A stretch of 64,000 nt of DNA, taken from the NCBI GenBank assembly GCA_945787445.1, contig CALZHT010000002.1, positions 1-64,000 of the forward strand, in the 5' to 3' direction. Shown here piece by piece: positions 37,812 to 46,361 of the stretch (position 1 is the first letter of the stretch; each line of letters starts with the position of its first letter). The notes under the pieces are model-generated. The model was not told the origin of the DNA. It ran no database searches and saw only the letters and a program-made list of their open reading frames with translations. The position numbers and the translations under genes are program-made. This stretch comes from an uncultured Desulfobulbaceae bacterium (lineage in GTDB: Bacteria > Desulfobacterota > Desulfobulbia > Desulfobulbales > CALZHT01).

Positions 37812-39090
37812 TTTTTATCAACGTATCAATATCAGGTTCATAAGTCGAATATACACCACAATAACGATGAATCCCGAACTTCATACATCTTTTGCAGAGA
37901 TCGCATTTTCTGCGTATTGACATGATCTCATCTATGGTTGTGTCAAGAAAGTTTTCTACGGCACGATTTTCTTCCGGATAAAAAAACATCATACAGTTAC
38001 TTACCGAAAGATCTGCATTGATATGAATTGAACGGAATGCATCACAAGGGAGGGAAGCTTCGCTTTGCGCGATCTTCAAACCGTCCTCAAGATCAAGAAG
38101 CATAAGGCACTGAGCTTCTTTTGCCGTTGCTGGTAGTGGGATACCTTCCTTGTATTGTAAAACATCGTCAAGTGATATCAGGTAGGCATAAACTGGATGG
38201 AATTCTATAGATAACTCCTCACACAGGTTATGGAATTTCTTGAGATCATTGCCGATGCTGTGCTTGTAAAGGTGGTAGTACAGCTCCACCTTCATCTCCG
38301 GATGTACTTCTTTTCTAAGCATCGCAACCCGTTCTAAGTTTTTAATAAATACATTCCAGCGACCACCTGTATGAGTTATTTCATACTGTTCACCCCAACC
38401 CGAAGCAGAAATACGAAACCATTCTGGCTTGGACTCGATAATTGTTTGAAAATCAATGTTATTATTATTGAGATTGCTTGAAACTGCACAGCATATGCCT
38501 TTCTGCCTGGCATAGCGTATCATCTCCGGCAAATGTCTATTGAGTGTAGGTTCACCCCACTGGTAAAGCTGAATATTCCCGACAAAAGGGTCCTCTATCT
38601 TAATCTTGTCAATGACTTCACGGAAGGTTTCAAATGGCATGCCCAAGCCAGGCGGCTTTACTTTGCCCTTGGACGCACGCGGACAGGAAATACAGCGCAG
38701 GTTGCAACTCCCGGAAACATCTATGGAATAGTCTCTTGGCTTTAGGGAAGAATAGTGAATAAAATTTTTCCCTTGCACCAGCCTACCCTCCCGGCAATAG
38801 TCACTGATCTCTTGCTCATAAAAAAATACAGCTATGATAATAAACAGATCATCAACAGGCAGCTTTGAGATGATATCAGGACTCTCTACCTTTATCCCTG
38901 AAATTTTCTGCCCGATCATTTTGGGAGAAGCGTCAATATAGCCGACTGGGTCTATGCCGTTATCCTGCAAAACCCGGGTTATTCCTCGACCCTGGTTCCC
39001 GGCTCCCCATACATAGAGCGTTCTATCACCTATGATAATGCGGAGTTTATCAAGAGATATATTTTCAACTATTTTATGCAATCCATTCAT
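37804..39090 (-). CDS. Radical SAM protein with N-terminal Rossmann-like domain (paralogue 1)
   Basis: The 428-residue protein starts at the ATG at 39090, five bases after the upstream stop; a longer frame to 39159 would overlap that gene by 64 bases. N-terminal part (about 15-120): LYVWGAGNQGRGITRVLQDNGIDPVGYIDASPKMIGQKISGIKV, Rossmann-like. Radical SAM core: DVSGSCNLRCISCPR with CxxxCxxC, then QLYQWGEPTLNRHLPEMI and FRISASGWGEQYEITHTGGRW. C-terminal cysteines (NCMMFFYPE, RRKCDLCKRCMKFGIHRYCGVY) suggest an auxiliary cluster of SPASM or twitch type. No function can be named; action on a nucleotide sugar is proposed from domain sharing and context. Confidence 0.8.
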   Translation of the reverse strand: MNGLHKIVENISLDKLRIIIGDRTLYVWGAGNQGRGITRVLQDNGIDPVGYIDASPKMIGQKISGIKVESPDIISKLPVDDLFIIIAVFFYEQEISDYCREGRLVQGKNFIHYSSLKPRDYSIDVSGSCNLRCISCPRASKGKVKPPGLGMPFETFREVIDKIKIEDPFVGNIQLYQWGEPTLNRHLPEMIRYARQKGICCAVSSNLNNNNIDFQTIIESKPEWFRISASGWGEQYEITHTGGRWNVFIKNLERVAMLRKEVHPEMKVELYYHLYKHSIGNDLKKFHNLCEELSIEFHPVYAYLISLDDVLQYKEGIPLPATAKEAQCLMLLDLEDGLKIAQSEASLPCDAFRSIHINADLSVSNCMMFFYPEENRAVENFLDTTIDEIMSIRRKCDLCKRCMKFGIHRYCGVYSTYEPDIDTLIKNE

Positions 39091-39095
39091 AGCCG

Positions 39096-40325
39096 CTAAG
39101 ACAATATTTTTTCCGCAAGATAAACACCGGTAAATTGATGCAGTCCCCTCTCTATACATTGTTGACAGAATTTGCTGGTAATCCGATTTTTTAATATCTC
39201 GTCTACAGGGGCAGTCAGAAAATCTTCACAAATATAAGGCTTATAATAAACTCCACAGAATCGGACCTTACGGTCCCACATAATTGGCAGGCACCGTTCT
39301 TCAGGGCAACGGTTCTTTTTGCGCTTAAGAGCTTTTTCGATACCTTCATCAAGGCCCATAAGAAGTAATTCCAGAGTTTTCTCTGCTTCTTCGGAAAGAG
39401 GTCTGCCATCGATGTAATCACGGACATTATCCAGGGGATAGAGATACGCCGGACTGGGTCGAAATATAAAGTCCAGCTTCTCACACAACTCCTCCATCCT
39501 GTGATAATCATCGCCTATATTGTGTTTGTATAGATGATAATTTAAGACTACCTGCATATCCGGGTGATACCGTTCCCGCAAGTTTGCCAATCCATAAAGA
39601 TTGTCCAAAAAAACTTCCCAGTTTCCTCCGGTATGGGTAACTTCGTAGCTTTCATCGAATCCGGATGCAGAAATCTTGAACCAGTCCAGCTTCGCTTCAA
39701 CAACTTCTTTGTAACCTCTTTTAACATTAAGATTAGAAGATAAAGCTGTAAGTACTTTCGCGTCTCTTGTAATTCGTATAATTTCAGGAAGTTCTCTGTT
39801 AAGAAGCGGTTCTCCCCATGTATAAAGCTGTATACTCCCGAGAAAAGGCAATTCTCGCAGAAGCTTGTCCAAGACCGATTTATATTCTTCGCTGCTCATA
39901 AAACCTACAGATGAGTGTTCATCCATATTGCCACGAGGACAAGAAATGCACTTCAGGTTGCATATACCTGAGATATCAATACTTGGATCAACGTCATTCA
40001 AATCATAACTCATTACATAATGAATACCCTTCATGAGTCCTGCTTCAATACAAATTTGCTCAATTTCGAGGTCATAGTGGCCCGAGGAAATAATTATTAC
40101 CTGTTCATCAAACGGATTTTCATTAATAGTTTTCTGGGCTGAAAGTATCGGGTAGCCTAAGGCTTTCCTCCCCTGCAAAGATTCACTGGAATCTATAAAT
40201 GCATTAATGGATATGCCACATCGCTCAAATGCGCGGCATACCCCTTGACCAACTATCATTGCCCCCCAGATGTAAACCTGCTTACCAGCAATAATCTTTC
40301 GTATATCTTTGATATTTGTTTTCAT
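39096..40325 (-). CDS. Radical SAM protein with N-terminal Rossmann-like domain (paralogue 2)
   Basis: The 409-residue paralogue has QVYIWGAMIVGQGVCRAFERCGISINAFIDSSESLQGRKALGYPIL at the N-terminus. The core follows: DISGICNLKCISCPRGNMDEHSSVGFMSSEEY, SIQLYTWGEPLLNRELPEIIRI, FKISASGFDESYEVTHTGGNW. C-terminal cysteines are in VRFCGVYYKPYICED and SKFCQQCIERGLHQFTGVY. It overlaps the stop of the preceding paralogue (ATGA), so synthesis is coupled. It is closest in pattern to paralogue 3, and retention of all motifs in all three argues that each is functional. Confidence 0.8.
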   Translation of the reverse strand: MKTNIKDIRKIIAGKQVYIWGAMIVGQGVCRAFERCGISINAFIDSSESLQGRKALGYPILSAQKTINENPFDEQVIIISSGHYDLEIEQICIEAGLMKGIHYVMSYDLNDVDPSIDISGICNLKCISCPRGNMDEHSSVGFMSSEEYKSVLDKLLRELPFLGSIQLYTWGEPLLNRELPEIIRITRDAKVLTALSSNLNVKRGYKEVVEAKLDWFKISASGFDESYEVTHTGGNWEVFLDNLYGLANLRERYHPDMQVVLNYHLYKHNIGDDYHRMEELCEKLDFIFRPSPAYLYPLDNVRDYIDGRPLSEEAEKTLELLLMGLDEGIEKALKRKKNRCPEERCLPIMWDRKVRFCGVYYKPYICEDFLTAPVDEILKNRITSKFCQQCIERGLHQFTGVYLAEKILS

Positions 40326-41605
40326 GAATGATCTTTTTTAAGAGACTCTCTTTGCGCAATGAGTTTTTCATCACCGTACACACAGTATACACGGTGAATA
40401 CCTCTTTCCTTGCAAGCTGTACAAAATTCACTCTCATTCCTGGCTAAGATTAACTCTTCTGGTGAAACGGAAAGAAAATCTTTTTCGACCAAATTCAATC
40501 CAGGGCGATACCATTCCATACACTGGGCAATATGCAGATCCCAGTTTATCCAAAGGTGATCCTCGTAATAGCAAGGGCGGTTTTTCTCTTCAGGAGATTC
40601 TGCAATTCCAATAGCCTCTTCGACCTTAAGGATCTGAAGTTCCCTGGTTCGTTCAACCTCTGAGCTGGCAGGAATGTTCGCCATTATCTTTTCTATATTA
40701 TCAAGGGGTGCCAGAGCCGCGTGACGGTAACGGATGGTGAAATCAAGTGAATCGCAAAGTTCTTTTACTTTGAGAAAATCATCCTGATTATGATTATAAA
40801 TATGAAAAAAGAGTTCGACTATCATTTCAGGGTGATGCTGCTCGCGATACTCCTTCAATTTAAAAAGATTCTTGTAGAACAGGTCCCATTTACCACCTGT
40901 GTGGGTAATTTCATAGTTTTCCCCCCACCCTGAATTCGATACTCGAAACCAAGTTGGTTTTGCTGCAACTACGGCTTCAAAATCAATAGTTACATTGAGA
41001 TTACTAGAGATAGCGCTTAAAAGGGAGTATCTGTTGGTCAGTCTCACTATCTTTGGCAATGATTTGTTAAGAAGTGGCTCCCCCCAATTATACAGTGAGA
41101 TAATGCCGGTATAAGGATCATCCCTTAATATTTTTAGAAGGAGTTTTTCATAAGTCTGAGGAGACATAAAGCCGGATTTTCTATGATCAGGGTAGTTACC
41201 CCGGGGGCAGGAAATGCATCTTAGGTTACAACTACCGGAAACATCAACTTGGTAATTAAACCTTCGTAATTCTCCATACACCAGAACGCTTTCCATTTTC
41301 TGAAAGCCTTGTTCCCGGCAATTTCCCAAAATCTCGTCAGCATAAAAACCTGACGCTATTACAATAAAAGCATTATCTTTTGAGTACTTTGCAAAAAACT
41401 CATCCGGCAATAAAATTGGATATCCAAAGGCCTCTTTCCCTTGAAGTGAGATACTGCTGTCAATAAATGCCTTTTGCTTAATACCCATTCTTTTAAAAAC
41501 CAGGCTTGCTGCGTAGCCGTCGTGGCGAGCCCCCCAGATAAAAAGTTTTCTAGCACCCACCATCTCCTTAAGAGCTTCTGGCTCAATATACGTTTTTTCA
41601 ATCAT
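40322..41605 (-). CDS. Radical SAM protein with N-terminal Rossmann-like domain (paralogue 3)
   Basis: The 427-residue protein is the first of the three to be translated. N-terminal part: KLFIWGARHDGYAASLVFKRMGIKQKAFIDSSISLQGKEAFGYPIL. Core: DVSGSCNLRCISCPRGNYPDHRKSGFMSPQTYEKLL, IISLYNWGEPLLNKSLPKIV, FRVSNSGWGENYEITHTGGKW. C-terminal cysteines: IAQCMEWYRPG and SEFCTACKERGIHRVYCVY. It overlaps the upstream SDR gene by 4 bases (ATGA), so an SDR acting on a nucleotide sugar and three radical enzymes are made from one coupled message. Confidence 0.8.
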   Translation of the reverse strand: MIEKTYIEPEALKEMVGARKLFIWGARHDGYAASLVFKRMGIKQKAFIDSSISLQGKEAFGYPILLPDEFFAKYSKDNAFIVIASGFYADEILGNCREQGFQKMESVLVYGELRRFNYQVDVSGSCNLRCISCPRGNYPDHRKSGFMSPQTYEKLLLKILRDDPYTGIISLYNWGEPLLNKSLPKIVRLTNRYSLLSAISSNLNVTIDFEAVVAAKPTWFRVSNSGWGENYEITHTGGKWDLFYKNLFKLKEYREQHHPEMIVELFFHIYNHNQDDFLKVKELCDSLDFTIRYRHAALAPLDNIEKIMANIPASSEVERTRELQILKVEEAIGIAESPEEKNRPCYYEDHLWINWDLHIAQCMEWYRPGLNLVEKDFLSVSPEELILARNESEFCTACKERGIHRVYCVYGDEKLIAQRESLKKDHS

Positions 41606-42459
41606 AAGTTTTTATCATGTAAAAGGAATTGATCTAGTTTATTTCTATCACCCCAAAAGGCCATAGGCTCATACTCGGGATAAGGGTAATATCCTAAATT
41701 AAGTTTGATCCCCCCCCCTAACTCTTCAATTCTCCTTTCTACAAGGTTTCTTATTGAGATCGGTTGGCCTGAACATATATTAAATATGCAACTCTCCTGC
41801 GCCTGTGTCGCAAGTATTGAAGTAAGTCGAGCAACTTCTTTCACTGGCAAATAATCCCGCAGTTGGTCTCCTCCCGACATGTTAAAGACAGAATCACCAC
41901 GGGATAATGCAGAATCAAGCTGAGAAAAAAGTGCTTTTTTACTTTGTCCTTCTCCGTACATATAAAAGTAGCGAAGCCACACCAGGGAAAAGTTTTCTCT
42001 CTGTTGCAATATTATCAGGTAGCGATGTAAAACATCCTTTGCAATGCCATATGGAGTAAGAGGGGCTGTATTTCTGTCTTCCGAGAGCTTTCCTTCCTGA
42101 AGGCCGTACTCAAAACATGTACCAGCCACAACAATCTTCTTGACGCCATCAGCAATGATCCTCTTTAAAAAAGAGCAATGAGCTGGTAATTCAACCTCTA
42201 TGTGAGACAAGCTGTTAAAATCATCAAGTGATCCCCATGCCAAGTGAATCAAGACATCTGGCTTTCTTAAAGCAGGATACCAACTCCCCTCTGAGGATTT
42301 TATGTCTATACAATATGTAGGAATGCCATAGTTTTCATGAAAAGCATCTAATTTCGACTTGTTTCTTCCGACAGCAACAGGTTGATAATCGTGATGGACA
42401 AGTTCTTTGATAAGCTGTGTTCCTATAAAACCGGTTGCTCCGGTAACAACTATCCTCAT
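41602..42459 (-). CDS. NAD-dependent epimerase/dehydratase (extended SDR), likely nucleotide-sugar enzyme
   Basis: The 285-residue SDR has the cofactor motif MRIVVTGATGFIG, VLIHLAWG, the Ser/Thr region VVAGTCFEYG, and the catalytic YxxxK in TPYGIAK. RYFYMYGEGQ and FNICSGQPISIRNLV are typical. In CDP-sugar clusters such proteins often reduce the C4 ketone (abequose/paratose-synthase-like). Whether it is a reductase, epimerase or dehydratase is not decidable by eye. It is coupled to the first radical SAM gene. Confidence 0.82.
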   Translation of the reverse strand: MRIVVTGATGFIGTQLIKELVHHDYQPVAVGRNKSKLDAFHENYGIPTYCIDIKSSEGSWYPALRKPDVLIHLAWGSLDDFNSLSHIEVELPAHCSFLKRIIADGVKKIVVAGTCFEYGLQEGKLSEDRNTAPLTPYGIAKDVLHRYLIILQQRENFSLVWLRYFYMYGEGQSKKALFSQLDSALSRGDSVFNMSGGDQLRDYLPVKEVARLTSILATQAQESCIFNICSGQPISIRNLVERRIEELGGGIKLNLGYYPYPEYEPMAFWGDRNKLDQFLLHDKNL

Positions 42460-42505
42460 TCAACAATCCTAGAGTGCTGGTCTTTTCTTGGTGATGAACC
42501 ATCAT

Positions 42506-43036
42506 TCATAGCTCTAACCTCGGCCAGGACCTATCTTTGTCTGAAATTAATGGTTGAGCCATTGGCCACGCTATGCCAATCAAAGGATCATCCCATCGAA
42601 CTCCTCTTTCACTCTCAGGATGGTAACTTTCAGAAACCTGGTAAAAAATCTCTGAGTCATCTTCCATTGTCTGATAACCATGGGCAAATCCCTCGGGGAC
42701 ATATAGCATTCGCCTGTTATCGGCGCTTAGTTCAATTCCAATCCACTCTCTAAAAGTTTCCGATTCTAAACGCATATCAATAATTACGTCGTAAATATTT
42801 CCTTTTGTGCAGCGTACCAGTTTTGCTTCCTGGTGAGGAGAAAGTTGAAAATGCATTCCCCGCAATGTCCCATTTTTCTTATTGAAAGATATATTGCATT
42901 GTTCCAGTCTTGGATTAAGAGCATGTCTTTTAAATTCTTCCTGACACCAACTGCGGGCAAAGAAACCGCGGGCGTCTTCAATGGGTTCAATATCCACAAT
43001 GAAAGCCCCCTTTAACTTCGTCTCGGAAAAAATCAT
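42506..43036 (-). CDS. dTDP-4-dehydrorhamnose 3,5-epimerase-like protein (RmlC family)
   Basis: The 176-residue cupin has RmlC marks: EDARGFFARSW, NGTLRGMHFQLSPHQEAKLVRCTKGNIYDVIIDMR with the catalytic His in RGMHFQ, and LYVPEGFAHGYQTMEDDSEIFYQVSESYHPESERGVRWDDP with the Tyr/Asp region. RmlC-type enzymes epimerise C3 and/or C5 of 4-keto-6-deoxy nucleotide sugars. Next to a CDP-glucose dehydratase, the substrate is probably CDP-linked rather than dTDP-linked. It lies between the dehydratase (248-base gap) and the SDR. Confidence 0.88.
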   Translation of the reverse strand: MIFSETKLKGAFIVDIEPIEDARGFFARSWCQEEFKRHALNPRLEQCNISFNKKNGTLRGMHFQLSPHQEAKLVRCTKGNIYDVIIDMRLESETFREWIGIELSADNRRMLYVPEGFAHGYQTMEDDSEIFYQVSESYHPESERGVRWDDPLIGIAWPMAQPLISDKDRSWPRLEL

Positions 43037-43284
43037 CTGTATAGAAACTCCAATGTAAAAAAATGGATATGCTGAAACGCCCCCGCCTTCTGCGATATCA
43101 GTAGATTATTTTATCACAGCAATCTACAAAACTCCAGGAAGGCGTGTGCTGGCTAGATGTGAAAAAACTGAAAGATTTTATTTACCGCAATTGCAAAACT
43201 GAAAAAATTGGCGATCGAGAGCAAGCTTTTTACTGAATCGGCAAAAAAACACCGAACAGAGATCCCCAGTCAGCCGATTTGCAA

Positions 43285-44361
43285 TTACGCATCACTACGG
43301 GTGTTCTCGTAACGAGCGATCTGTTGTTCGGTCATTTCTCTTATGTCTGCTTTTGCCTGGTAAGCACGATACCACTCTATCGTCCAGTCAAGGGCTGTGG
43401 TTAGGGTAAGTTTAGGGCGCCAACCCAGCTTATTTTTCGCCTTACTGCAGTCCAGTTTGAGATAACCGGCCTCATGGGGCTGCTCCTGGCCGTAATGTTG
43501 CCAGGTAGCTGTTTCACCACACTGTGAACACAAATAATCAGCTATCCAGGCAACTGGCTGGGTATCATCCTCGCTTGGCCCAAAATTCCAGGCTTCAGAG
43601 AACTCACTGCCCTCTTTCCACATTCTTTCAGCCAACATGAGATATCCACGCAATGGTTCACAGACAAACTGCCATGGACGAACAGCATTCGGATATCGTA
43701 AAATTACGGGGGTTTTATTCAGCAAGCCCTGCATAAGATCGGGGATCAACCTATCCTCCCCCCAATCACCGCCACCTATGACATTACCGGCACGTACCGT
43801 AGCGAGCCTAATTCCCTTTTCCTGCAAAAAGGACCGACGATAAGCACTGCTGACAAGCTCAGCACATCCTTTGCTACATGAGTATGGATCATAGCCCCCC
43901 AGGGGATCGGATTCACGATAGCCCCAGACCCACTCACGGTTCTCGTAACATTTATCGCTTGTGACATTAACTATAACTCGAACCGAATCGTTATGGCGCA
44001 GGACCTCCAGAAGATTTACAGTACCCATGACATTGGTTGCAAACGTATCAACCGGATCAACATAAGAAGCTCTAACATACGCCTGGGCTGCCATGTGGAA
44101 TATTATCTCCGGCTGACAGGATTTTATTGCCTTGTGTAACTGCTCCATTATTCGGATATCACCGAGAATAGAAGTCATGCTATTTGCCACTTTGCCAATA
44201 TGAAAAAGACTTAAATCATCCGCAGGCAGGGAAAATCCTGTGACATCAGCACCGAGCTTCTGGAGCCAAATGGATAGCCAACCACCTTTGAAGCCTGTAT
44301 GCCCGGTTATCAGTACTTTTTTGTTTTTCCAGAAATGCATCCCCGTCACCATATCTTCCAT
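43285..44361 (-). CDS. rfbG: CDP-glucose 4,6-dehydratase
   Basis: The enzyme converts CDP-glucose to CDP-4-keto-6-deoxyglucose. The 358-residue SDR has KVLITGHTGFKGGWLSIWLQKLGADVTGFSLPAD, a start typical of RfbG, and FHMAAQAYVRASYVDPVDTFATNVMGTVNLLEV. NVTSDKCYENREWVWGYRESDPLGGYDPYSCSKGCAEL contains the catalytic Tyr and Lys (YSCSK). WRPKLTLTTALDWTIEWY is near the end. It overlaps the cytidylyltransferase gene by 16 bases. No rfbH-type C3 dehydrase is present, so the pathway is not the classical 3,6-dideoxyhexose route. Confidence 0.94.
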   Translation of the reverse strand: MEDMVTGMHFWKNKKVLITGHTGFKGGWLSIWLQKLGADVTGFSLPADDLSLFHIGKVANSMTSILGDIRIMEQLHKAIKSCQPEIIFHMAAQAYVRASYVDPVDTFATNVMGTVNLLEVLRHNDSVRVIVNVTSDKCYENREWVWGYRESDPLGGYDPYSCSKGCAELVSSAYRRSFLQEKGIRLATVRAGNVIGGGDWGEDRLIPDLMQGLLNKTPVILRYPNAVRPWQFVCEPLRGYLMLAERMWKEGSEFSEAWNFGPSEDDTQPVAWIADYLCSQCGETATWQHYGQEQPHEAGYLKLDCSKAKNKLGWRPKLTLTTALDWTIEWYRAYQAKADIREMTEQQIARYENTRSDA

Positions 44362-45113
44362 GGTGCTTTACCTGTGCTCCATAATTCATCTAAATGGATT
44401 TTGTCACGAAGAGTATCAAGGGGTTTCCAGAAACCAGAATGTGTATATGCGGTGAGCTGTCCTTCATTAGCCAAGCGTTCCAGGGACTTTTTTTCCCATG
44501 AAGTTTTATCTCCATCAATATATTCAAAAACTTTTGGAGACAAGACGAAATAACCGCCGCTTACCCAAGTGCCATCTCCGGCAGGTTTTTCATCAAACCT
44601 GACAATTCTATTCTGCTCTACATCAAGAGCACCGAATCTGCCAGGTGGTTGGACGGCAGTAACTGTGGCAAGAGTTTTCTGTTGCTTATGAAATTCGATC
44701 AATTTAATAATATTGACATCGCCTAAGCCATCACCGTAAGTGAAACAAAAATCTTCATCATCCAAATATTGTTGAATACGTTTGAGACGCCCACCCGTCA
44801 TTGTATATTCGCCGGTGTCAATCAAGGTAACGCGCCATGGTTCAGCATTCCTTTGATGGACTTCCATCTTATTATCGGTAAAATCAAAAGTTATGTCTGA
44901 CATGTGGAGAAAATAATTGGAAAAATATTCTTTTATCACAAAACCTTTGTATCCTAAACAGATAATAAAATCGTTTAAGCCATACGTAGAATAAATTTTC
45001 ATGATGTGCCAGAGCACAGGTTTGCCACCAATTTCAACCATAGGTTTGGGCCGAAGGTGTGTTTCTTCACTGATTCTTGTTCCAAGACCACCTGCCAGGA
45101 TTACTGTTTTCAT
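44346..45113 (-). CDS. rfbF: Glucose-1-phosphate cytidylyltransferase
   Basis: RfbF makes CDP-glucose from CTP and glucose 1-phosphate. The 255-residue protein starts MKTVILAGGLGTRISEETHLRPKPMVEIGGKPVLWHIMKIYS, the nucleotidyltransferase signature with the cytidylyl-type ISEET. FCFTYGDGLGDVNI and FWKPLDTLRDKIHLDELW are RfbF-like. It is the first gene of the leftward CDP-sugar cluster, with an AT-rich ~80-base upstream region that should hold the promoter. Confidence 0.95.
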   Translation of the reverse strand: MKTVILAGGLGTRISEETHLRPKPMVEIGGKPVLWHIMKIYSTYGLNDFIICLGYKGFVIKEYFSNYFLHMSDITFDFTDNKMEVHQRNAEPWRVTLIDTGEYTMTGGRLKRIQQYLDDEDFCFTYGDGLGDVNIIKLIEFHKQQKTLATVTAVQPPGRFGALDVEQNRIVRFDEKPAGDGTWVSGGYFVLSPKVFEYIDGDKTSWEKKSLERLANEGQLTAYTHSGFWKPLDTLRDKIHLDELWSTGKAPWKIW

Positions 45114-45192
45114 TAATGATCCTCAGAAAATTTATACTATATATTATTGAAATATATCATATTTTTCTAAATATTTCCATTAATAAAACCAA

Positions 45193-46026
45193 TTAATTTA
45201 CTCTCGAAAACGAATTCAACGACCAATCATAATCCAGATGTTTAATCTGATAATTCCCGGAAGCCAGATATTTGGCATCTTCTTCGCTCACAAAGCGCTT
45301 GATAAGTCCTACCGCATCTTTGGCGCCTTGTGGAAACGTCTTCTTGTCAAACTTGAAAATCTGCGAAAAATGAACAACCCCGGACTTTCGGTCTATTCGT
45401 AAACCCTTCTGCGGATCGTTTAAAAAATCCGTTGCCTGGATTTCAAGCTGCTCCATGAGTGTGGTGCCTCGGTAGACTTTGGTGTTGATCTCCGGACAGC
45501 TCAATGATGCGCAGACAATGGCAAAATGGATCATAGGCTCCTTGAATTTTCCTAAGAGAATGTCATGTTCAATTTCGCTCAAGCTATACATCTTTCCACC
45601 GACATCAAGGATTTTTTTCCCCCACGGCAGCTTAAAGAAATTAATCTTTCTGCTGCGGATGCTGTCCACCGGATAATGATCCAGTATCATCTTAATCGCC
45701 CCGACATTATAAGCATTTATCCAAAATGCGATTTGATCTTCTCGGTTCTGTATCAATTCAGGTTTCGCTTCCGAAAACTGTGCAAGAATCTTGCTATAGA
45801 GTGATCCCTTTTTTTTGCGCTCTTCCCAAATAGATTGATAATCCACAACATTGAGGGTAAATTCCTCAATCAGTTTATCAGGCATAACAAATTTATCGTA
45901 AAGTATTTGTAAAACTGAATCGTCTATGGCCTGGGCCCTCACCCTAACCATGCTCCCGAAAGGAGATGCCACAAGCAACACAACAAAAAGCGCCACTAAA
46001 CCAAATTGTTTTAGGATTCTCATCAA
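45193..46026 (-). CDS. DUF547 domain protein, exported
   Basis: The 277-residue protein has a signal-peptide-like start (MMRILKQFGLVALFVVLLVASPFGSMVRVRAQA) and then a DUF547 domain: WINAYNVGAIKMILDHYPVDSIRS, FAIVCASLSCPEI, YRGTTLMEQLEIQATDFLNDP. The family's biochemical function is not established to my knowledge. It stands alone between the cytidylyltransferase gene (80 bases away) and a 335-base gap. Confidence 0.85.
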   Translation of the reverse strand: MMRILKQFGLVALFVVLLVASPFGSMVRVRAQAIDDSVLQILYDKFVMPDKLIEEFTLNVVDYQSIWEERKKKGSLYSKILAQFSEAKPELIQNREDQIAFWINAYNVGAIKMILDHYPVDSIRSRKINFFKLPWGKKILDVGGKMYSLSEIEHDILLGKFKEPMIHFAIVCASLSCPEINTKVYRGTTLMEQLEIQATDFLNDPQKGLRIDRKSGVVHFSQIFKFDKKTFPQGAKDAVGLIKRFVSEEDAKYLASGNYQIKHLDYDWSLNSFSRVN

Positions 46027-46361
46027 TCCCCTCCCTATTATTTTGAAAATGATTCATCTCTTGAAGAAAGTAATATACCATACTCAACTGATACCTCAGT
46101 GTATGGTCATTCCAAGCAACAAAGCAAGTCAGATCAGAGCACACTTTAAGGACCACAAACAGCAATCATAATTAATTCAGCAACAACGGTGGGGATATGA
46201 GGGAAAAAAGGAATTATTGAGAATGGTAATGGCTGTAATGTTTGACGCCATCTACTGATGCATAAAAGAGATATGATCCCCCTCAGAGTAAATCTCTTAA
46301 AACGAGGTTTTGGATGGTCATCTCTGACAATGGGCTAAATTTGGTACAGTTATACTGATGG
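46027..46361. other. 335-bp gap with no recognised gene
   Basis: The stretch probably carries the promoter of the DUF547 gene and the end of the inositol-phosphatase message. A weak hairpin with AAGAGAT near 46266 and ATCTCTT near 46290 could be a leftward terminator, but its T-run is poor. Nothing else is evident. Confidence 0.3.

Noticed and set aside
39091-39159. Longer N-terminus for radical SAM paralogue 1 (MYREGTASIYRCLSCGK...)
   Set aside because: It would overlap the upstream paralogue by 64 bases and is translated from that gene's conserved 3' end in another frame. The ATG at 39090 fits the other two paralogues.
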